Part shown: positions 57,966 through 64,000 of the stretch, in pieces
Numbering within the stretch: the stretch's first letter is position 1
How the letters are laid out: every line of letters begins with the position of its first letter
Assembly: GCA_023213315.1 (NCBI GenBank)
Contig: JAKCPI010002588.1
Coordinates: 1-64,000 of the forward strand
Direction: 5' to 3'
Source: Euborellia annulipes
Lineage: Eukaryota > Arthropoda > Insecta > Dermaptera > Anisolabididae
DNA length: 64,000 nt
Made by a program: the position numbers and the translations under genes
Notes under the pieces: model-generated
What the model saw: only the letters and a program-made list of their open reading frames with translations
Database searches by the model: none
Told to the model about the DNA's origin: nothing

Positions 57966-58105
57966 TTAATAAGAAGGTTTAGCGAGAGAGCCCAAAAAAA
58001 GCGAAGATTCTGATAATTTATGTACGAGGAAGAAAACAAAAGAATGGTCCACAATGAAAACATATAGAGGTGGACTAAGACATTTTTTTCTTTTTTTTAA
58101 AAAAC
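57966..58105 (-). CDS. serpin alternative last exon c (polybasic loop)
   Basis: The acceptor GTAG at 58,106-58,109 gives the correct phase and reads GFLKKRKKCLSPPLYVFIVD, then HSFVFFLVHKLSESSLFLGS and LAKPSY. A nearer AG (58,068) gives the wrong frame. The loop has KKRKK around the predicted P4-P1', a dibasic site like those recognised by furin-type convertases. The A-rich coding of this part makes the acceptor call less secure than in other exons. Confidence 0.65.
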
Positions 58106-58153
58106 CTACAAAAATGAAAAACTACAGAGAATTTTTTTAAAAGAAGGATTGGT

Positions 58154-58299
58154 TTAAAATAACAAAAAACAAACCTTAGGTTTAGTGATATAACCCAGAA
58201 AAAGTGAGAATTGGGATAGTTTATTTAAAAGAATGAAAATGAAAGGGTGATCTATATATAAATTTCTTTGTTTTGCTTTTTTTAAATAAATTCTCATTT
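58154..58299 (-). CDS. serpin alternative last exon b (P1 Lys)
   Basis: Acceptor at 58,300-58,301. Loop EMRIYLKKAKQRNLYI, then DHPFIFILLNKLSQFSLFLG and a longer tail (YITKPKVCFLLF). By the same count P1 is Lys and P1' Lys, suggesting a trypsin- or convertase-like target. Separated from exon a by a dead Tc1 element. Confidence 0.8.
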
Positions 58300-58386
58300 C
58301 TGAAACAATGAGCATATATATATATATTAAAATTTATGTATTTTAATACTAAATTTGCTACTTTTTTTCATAATGATGCTCTTTTT

Positions 58387-58410
58387 ACTTTCTCTTAACT
58401 ATATATGTTA

Positions 58411-58453
<43 letters not shown>

Positions 58454-58930
58454 AAGTATTGGTTTCGATGTCGAGATTTTGATGGATATGAGGTCCCTTG
58501 TGTCCAAAAAAGTGGTTTTCGCAACATGGTCTGTCTGTCTGTGTTTAATTTAAAGCATGAAAGGAATTAAGTTAGGAGGTTGAAATTTTATATTTAAATT
58601 TAACTTTAAATATTTTTGAGATTTATATATTTAAATTAGAAATTAGTATCTCGATAATTTTGGGACTTAACTAAGTCATAGAGATATACTCAAGAAAATT
58701 AAATCCAAAATATCATGTTGATAATTAAGGAATTTTAAAATACAAAAATTAAGTTCTTTTTTAGCATCGAAGGCCATTAAGACCCCGTTTTTATTTCTTT
58801 TAATTGGATTGGTAGTATTTTACTAATGTACTTTTTCAGTATTTTTCGATTTTTTCAAAGTTTGCTTAACGAATTTGATTAAAATTCAAAAATCACTTCG
58901 TGCTGTGCGACCAGTCATATAAGATTTTTT
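58387..58930. mobile_element. partial copy of the 24,444 palindromic element
   Basis: Begins TACTTTCTCTTAAC with TA and GA microsatellites, then GATGTCGAGATTTTGATGGA, GTGGTTTTCGCAACATGGTC, the GTACTTTTTCAGT block, and half of the terminal hairpin. An inverted SINE tail (about 58,765-58,815) interrupts it. Confidence 0.6.
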
Positions 58931-59402
58931 AAAAATAATTTAACAACCTAACCTTATATATATATACAGTCGTGGACAAAATTGAGTGGACAGGTATCAA
59001 AAATAACAAAAAGTTAATTTAATTTAACTAATAATGCCTCTATTCAAAACTTTATTGCACATTTAAATTAACAAAATATAAATTGATAATATTAACAGAA
59101 AAATTAATTTTAATAAATAATAAATTAGAATTTTTTATCATTATATCATAAAATCGTAATTTTGCACTTGGACAAAATTAAGTGGACACTGTAAAAATGC
59201 TGAAAAATTGAGTTATTGAGAGTGAAAAATGTAAAGAAACATTGAGCTTTATTTAATAATCGTCTTCAGTGTACGTTGAGCATTCATTTAAGAACAATCA
59301 ATGTTAGAAAACAAACATGATAATAAAAAGAGAAGAAATCTCTTGTCAATTGCGAAATCTAATTGTTTCAGATTGAAAAAATAAATTAAGTTATGGTATA
59401 AT

Positions 59403-59672
59403 CAGGGCCGTAGCCAGAAAATAATTTCGGGGGGGTTTGATTTGGTGGAACAGTAGAAAATCATAAAATCGTTTTAATAAATTAAGTAAAATGGCGTTAC
59501 TTATCATATATATTTATTAGAAAACCATTACCAGAATTTTGTTTTTTAGTGATTGATTAACTATTATGTTGTGTATAACAACAAAGTAAGACGGGCGCAC
59601 TAAAATAAATATCTTTTTTTATTTCGGGGGGGATCAATCCCCCTTGATCCCCCCCCCCTGGCTACGGCCTTG
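59403..59672. mobile_element. hAT-like MITE nested in the Tc1 element
   Basis: Ends CAGGGCCGTAGCCAG and CTGGCTACGGCCTTG; the duplication GGTATAAT stands at 59,395-59,402 and 59,673-59,680. 270 bp, no coding. Confidence 0.85.
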
Positions 59673-59739
59673 GGTATAATGACCAAAAAATAGAATGTTT
59701 CAAAAAGTGCAGTTCATAAAATTTAAATAAAATATTTAG

Positions 59740-60515
59740 AATCGAAAATTTACATGGTCGGGGACGGAAACGAAACACAAGTGCATACGATGATAGAAGA
59801 ATTTTGAGAGAATCTCGATATAATCCATCGACAACATCACGAAACATTGTTGAACAACTAAAATTAAATATATCTTCAAGAACTGTGAGACGTAGATTAA
59901 ATTATGAGCGTTTGGAAAATTGTGTAGCTAGGCGCAAGTCACACATTGTAAAGGGAATAAAAGTTAACGTTTAGATTTTGCAAAAAAAATGTAAATATGC
60001 CATTATCATTTTGAAAACGAGCAATGTGCAAGTGAAGAAAGTCAATTTGAGCTGTTAAATAAAAAAAAAGAACCCATGTGTGGAGGAAACCAAATGAAGC
60101 TCTAAAAAGGCAGTATGTTTTACCAACAGTCAAGCATGCAGGTGGCTCAATAATGGCATGGGCTTGTTTTTCATGGTATAAAGTTGAAAATTTACTATCT
60201 ATAAATGGAATCATGAATTCAGATAAATATATTGAAATTTTAAATGAAAACTTTTCTAAAAATGGATCTCGATGTCGACTGGATGTTTCAACAAGACAAT
60301 GATCCGAAGCATACAGCGAAGAAAACAAAACAATTTTTCCAGGATTGTAAGATTAAAGTTTTTGAATGGCCTCTACAAAGTCCGGACCTTAACCCAATCG
60401 AAAATTTGTGGAGTTTATTGGATGCAGAAATTCCATTATAAAAAAACATAATAAAGAACAATTTTTCAATGAATTGCAACTACAATTTCAAAAAATTATT
60501 TGGAAAAGCTTGTAG
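59740..60515 (+). pseudogene. Tc1-family transposase, broken
   Basis: Pieces in order: an HTH-like region (HGRGRKRNTSAYDDRRILRE), then stops around 59,970-60,060, then LWRKPNEALKRQ-like and VKHAGGSIMAWACFSWY, a frameshift at about 60,255, and [20 protein letters not shown] with [16 protein letters not shown]. The last two carry the second Asp and the Glu of the DD34E triad. Several stops and frameshifts make it non-functional. Confidence 0.85.
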
Positions 60516-60919
60516 AAAGTGTGCCACGACGATTACAATCAATAATAAAAGCAAAAGACTGTAATAGAAAATAATAATAACTCAATTTTTCAGCATTTTT
60601 ACAGTGTCCACTTAATTTTGTCCAAGTGCAAAATTACGATTTTATGATATAATGATAAAAAATTCTAATTTATTATTTATTAAAATTAATTTTTCTGTTA
60701 ATATTATCAATTTATATTTTGTTAATTTAAATGTGCAATAAAGTTTTGAATAAAGGCATTATTAGTTAAATTAAATTAACTTTTTGTTATTTTTGATACC
60801 TGTCCACTCAATTTTGTCCACGACTGTATATTATATATATAGAGATAAAATAAATAATTATAAAATAGGAACAATTCCAAAAATGTGAATAATTCAAATT
60901 ATTTACCAGATAGTTTTTA

Positions 60920-61047
60920 TTACAGTAGATTTTTAATATGTCCCAAAAATAAAGGTCTGGAAAAATTTATAAGGAAAAATAAAAATGGGTGACAAACTTT
61001 CATTTTTTGTGGAAGTGGATTGGGACTAAGCACGTTGAACGTCTTCA
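60920..61047 (-). CDS. serpin alternative last exon a (P1 Leu)
   Basis: Acceptor AG at 61,048-61,049, then phase-1 continuation. The loop reads VKTFNVLSPNPLPQKMK, and the C-terminus CHPFLFFLINFSRPLFLGHI matches the serpin signature HPFxF ... LFxGxI. Counting seven residues from the hinge Thr gives P1 Leu and P1' Ser. Stop at 60,920-60,922 with AATAAA directly after it. Closest exon to the constant part. Confidence 0.85.
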
Positions 61048-61729
61048 CTAAAAAAAAGCCAAATTTCTCATTTTAAAAGATAAGTAATTAAATGGTTTGC
61101 CGTTAATAAATTTGGTCAGAAACAAAAATCTGCAAATCATTTGGTGAGCATACAAAGATTTTGCTAGCAATAAATAAAAATCAGGCTGCAACCCTTGATC
61201 AGCAAACAATCTTAAAAATCAATACGCGCTCAGCTTGTAATATTATCTGTCTGCCTAAGAAACAGTCGCAATGCAAAATAATTACTTGGTCAGCAGAGTA
61301 AAACAAATAATTAAAACAAGGAATTCTCGACTGGGGATTTGTATATGTTTTAAAGCAATTTGCAGGGGTGCCAAATAATTTGGAAAGCCTTGCATTATTT
61401 AGCAGGTGATTATACATTTGAAGTTATCACGATTATATTAATCTCTTTATAGGCTAGGTTGGTTAATTTCTTCAGACAAAAATATATAATTATTAATCTA
61501 TATTGTTTATTGTAAAAAAATATTAGTAAACAAAACAAAGATTATTTCTCCAAGTTATCATCTAAATCAAAGATATATGACCGATTAAACAAAAGAAGGA
61601 AGAAAGAAGTAGATTAAGATAATAAAAAAAAATTAGTCGCTATTTTCTCCTAAACTATAAATAATGTTAACTCATCCACTTAAATATAAATTATACATTT
61701 ATAATAAAATAATATGAAAAATAAAATAC
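61048..61729 (-). other. serpin intron between constant part and first alternative exon
   Basis: 682 bp with no exon signature (no HPF or LFxG coding in any minus frame that follows an acceptor). A+T-rich; nothing else recognised. Confidence 0.5.
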
Positions 61730-62817
61730 CTGTGGCTGCAGCAGCTTCAGTTCCTTCCTCATTAACATCAATATATGCTTTTTGAATGACTTTACTGACA
61801 ACGAGGGGTTCATCGGCTATCCCAGTAAAATCAGCATCTTCAAACATTGAATTCATTCCCAACTGAAAAATAAAATAATTTAATTAAAAAGCCTATTCTT
61901 CAAATAGACATCGTTTCTTAAACCATGCGATTTAATAATAAAAACAAATTATTGGATTACATACCATTCTTAGAGGATCATTTAAATGCAGCGTTGATTC
62001 AATTTTGAATTTAGGTAATTTCAAAATTACTTCAGGCCGATACATATTTTTGCGAATATCGCTAAGAGGCACATTTGCAATTTTCTCATGTAATTGTGCG
62101 AGGCCATTTATTTCATTAGGAAGAACGATTAACAATGAGTAAGTGCCCCCCTAAAAAAAAGACAGAGGATTAAATAGAATCAAATTTTTACAAAAATTCT
62201 TTATATATATATATGTTAATACCAAAGATCTGATAATGGTTGAGTACCAGGGTTGAAATATTAACAGATTATTATGATTAGGAGGTAAGGCAGCCAAAAG
62301 AAATATAAGTAATATAAGTCAATACCGTATATTCAAGCTCAACAGCTCTAGCATTCAAATCAGGTAATTCGACATAAGAAAATTTCTTTTTGATATTCAT
62401 ATAATCCACTTGAATTGTAGTATTTTCATCCACATGAAAATCTCCTTTTGCGGTAGCCTCAGATTTGAATTGATGGACCCATTTGCCTTTGAAATGGATC
62501 GCATTCACCAGGACAGATCTTGTGTCAGATTTGATTATTCCTGTATAAAAATAACATTTTTTTACTTTTGTTTGCTTAATATTTAATAAAAGATAAAACC
62601 TACCTTGGGCAAGAAGATCTTTAATCAATTGGTTTGTCTTGTCAGCAACCCAATTATTAATCTCAACACGAGAATTTTCTGGGTTTTTCAAGAAATCTAC
62701 TAAACCTAATTCAGATTGGAAGAAATTTTTCAAAATTTCAGAGAATTCAGTTTTTATTTGCATTGTTTTGTCTGCAAATATTTTGTTTGCAATATTTAAA
62801 GTTATATCACCATCTCC
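61730..62817 (-). CDS. serpin, constant exons (5' part beyond window)
   Basis: Exons in gene order: 62604-62817, 62326-62540, 61965-62150, 61730-61862. They encode in sequence the serpin blocks DITLNIANKIFADK, RVEINNWVADKTNQLIKDLL, VNAIHFKGKWVHQF, SLLIVLPNEINGLAQL, VILKLPKFKIEST, LGMNSMFEDADFTGIADEP and the hinge YIDVNEEGTEAAAAT. The small-residue hinge (P15 G, P14 T, P12-P9 A) is that of an inhibitory serpin. The last constant exon stops in phase 1 right after the hinge, so reactive loop and C-terminus come from one of the downstream alternative exons. About 110 N-terminal residues, including any signal peptide, lie right of the window; 62,818-64,000 shows no serpin coding, so cellular location is unknown. 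Confidence 0.93.
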
Positions 62818-62928
62818 CTAAAACAAATATATATACACTATAAAAAGAGAGAAATCAAAAGTATCTTTCTGAAGGGGATATAACAAATATGAGTCCATCA
62901 ATGAACTAAATCAAAGCCAAAATATAAA

Positions 62929-63045
62929 AAATCTGGTATGAGTGGTCGCACAGCACACAACTATCTCTTACCTTTGGTAAAAGAAAGTTGTGTGCTGTGA
63001 TTGTAACACCAGATTTTTTGTGCCGAGATATATTTAGTTTCCACC
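62929..63045. repeat. hairpin repeat (AATCTGGTGTGAC family)
   Basis: AAAATCTGGTATGAGTGGTC ... AAGTTGTGTGCTGTGATTGT ... ACCAGATTTTTTGTGC, then ATATATTTAGTTTCCACC, the same flank as at 25,615. It lies in the serpin intron upstream of the first visible exon. Confidence 0.65.
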
Positions 63046-63569
63046 AATATATTAGAATTCAAGATGTCCTTGGGTTAGGATAGAATAAAGACATGAATTC
63101 TGATTCTAAAGAGAGATAAATTCAATTGTGTCATCTGTCAAAGTTCCTCAGCATAAATCTGTTCATATTTCTTTTTCATTTCATAATTATTTGTCAATCA
63201 TATTTTTCAGTTCAATTATATTAATTATAACAAATGTGTGAGTGTGTTTATTCAAATGAATAGTACTCGAAAATTATTTAAATAAAATAATATACAAGGT
63301 GTCCGAGTAAGAAATTGTACAGTGCTTCAAGAATTTAACGCACCATTAAAGTAAAATATAAGTTTACTGATTAATAGAGCCTGGATGTTTATGCACAATC
63401 AAAATAAAATAAAATATGGATGCATTAATGCACTATAAAATAAACAAAAATGCACAATAAGGGGAAAAAACAGTAAAAATATACTCGATCACAAATTGGG
63501 TCGCATTTTATATTTTTTTTTTTTATTTTTTATAACAATGAACAACAGCCAATTTCTCTAAATTTTAAG

Positions 63570-63735
63570 GACATGCTTGCCTTTGAGTAGAGCTCACTAG
63601 GTAGAGTTTCTGCCTCTTGAGCTTAGAGGTCAAGGGTTCGCATCCCATCTCATGTGACAAAAATTTATTTCAATTTAATTGGCTACCAATAAATTGAAAT
63701 AAATAGAGTCGGAGTCCAAATGAGGGAATTATTTT
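63570..63735 (+). mobile_element. best-preserved tRNA-derived SINE (family S)
   Basis: Box A TAGAGCTCACTAGGTAGAG (63,588-63,606), box B GGGTTCGCATCCC (63,634-63,646), then TTTATTTCAATTTAATTGGC, TACCAATAAATTGAAATAAA, and GTCGGAGTCCAAATG. The body forms a small inverted repeat around GGCTACCA. On the strand opposite the serpin. Confidence 0.65.
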
Positions 63736-64000
63736 TTTATATAAAGGAACAATTTGAGAGGTAAACGCATTAAAAAAATGCAACTTGAAAAATAAGCACC
63801 GTCCTAATATACGCGTACTTCCTTAAGTGAAAGAAAATTCATTTCAATTTAAATATAAATTTTTTTTATGAAAGAAATTTGAATTATCCGGCCAAAATAA
63901 AGAGAATATGTTCAAAAATCTTTTATTAATCAAGTTTACAGTTTAAGCGACAAATATCAAATACGGGAAAAGTAAACAAAATTTTGCATGAAATCCTATC

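Larger units (their letters stand above)
58967..60826 (+). mobile_element. dead Tc1-like transposon (1.86 kb) with nested MITE
   Basis: Inverted repeats of about 250 bp start CAGTCGTGGACAAAATTGAG and contain a second internal copy GGACAAAATTAAGTGGACAC, the IR/DR layout of Tc1 elements; TA flanks both ends. Inside, a transposase remnant reads left to right. A hAT MITE (59,403-59,672) is inserted near the start of the coding part. Confidence 0.85.

Noticed and set aside
59939..60328. 129-residue minus frame
   Set aside because: Antisense to the broken Tc1 transposase.

Overview
This is a 64 kb piece of a eukaryotic nuclear genome: strongly A+T-rich, with spliced genes (GT-AG introns), long repeat-filled introns and intergenic DNA, tRNA-derived SINEs, hAT- and Tc1/mariner-type elements and very many palindromic repeats. 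The serpin (hinge EEGTEAAAAT, LPNEI and LPKFKIEST boxes) looks insect-like, and a sperm/cilium gene (CFAP157) implies an animal with motile axonemes. An insect, or at least an arthropod, is the best guess; I cannot name the species.

Gene layout. (1) ACBD5, minus strand, 11,039-34,349, six exons with a 16.6 kb first intron: an acyl-CoA-binding protein with a C-terminal tail anchor and a FFAT-like VAP-binding motif, so a probable peroxisome-ER tether. (2) CFAP157, plus strand, 36,213-42,098, seven exons, head-to-head with ACBD5. A complete intron-containing tRNA-Leu(CAA) gene lies in its second intron, and its Pol III poly-T terminator abuts the next 3' splice site. (3) NOP53 (ribosome biogenesis), minus strand, 45,146-49,963, eight exons, tail-to-tail with CFAP157. 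(4) A serpin, minus strand, from 50,593 to beyond the right edge. Four constant exons (61,730-62,817) end in the reactive-loop hinge and are followed by about 10 kb holding 12 intact and 2 broken alternative last exons. Each alternative exon encodes its own reactive-centre loop and C-terminus, all joining at the same splice phase. One gene could therefore make at least a dozen protease inhibitors of different specificity. This is the main finding.

The left 11 kb and the large introns hold no convincing host gene apart from a possible 3' coding tail at 1-87. They are dominated by mobile DNA: hAT-like MITEs with exact 8-bp target duplications, a dead Tc1 element with a nested MITE, a deleted mariner, LINE remnants, tRNA-derived SINEs, and foldback elements. 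At least ten hammerhead-ribozyme-like cores (CTGANGA, paired stem, GAAAC) are scattered through them, with stem sequences that change in a compensatory way from copy to copy. No CRISPR array, rRNA gene or viral gene was seen.

All exon boundaries were read by eye from splice sites and reading-frame continuity; no alignment or expression data were available.
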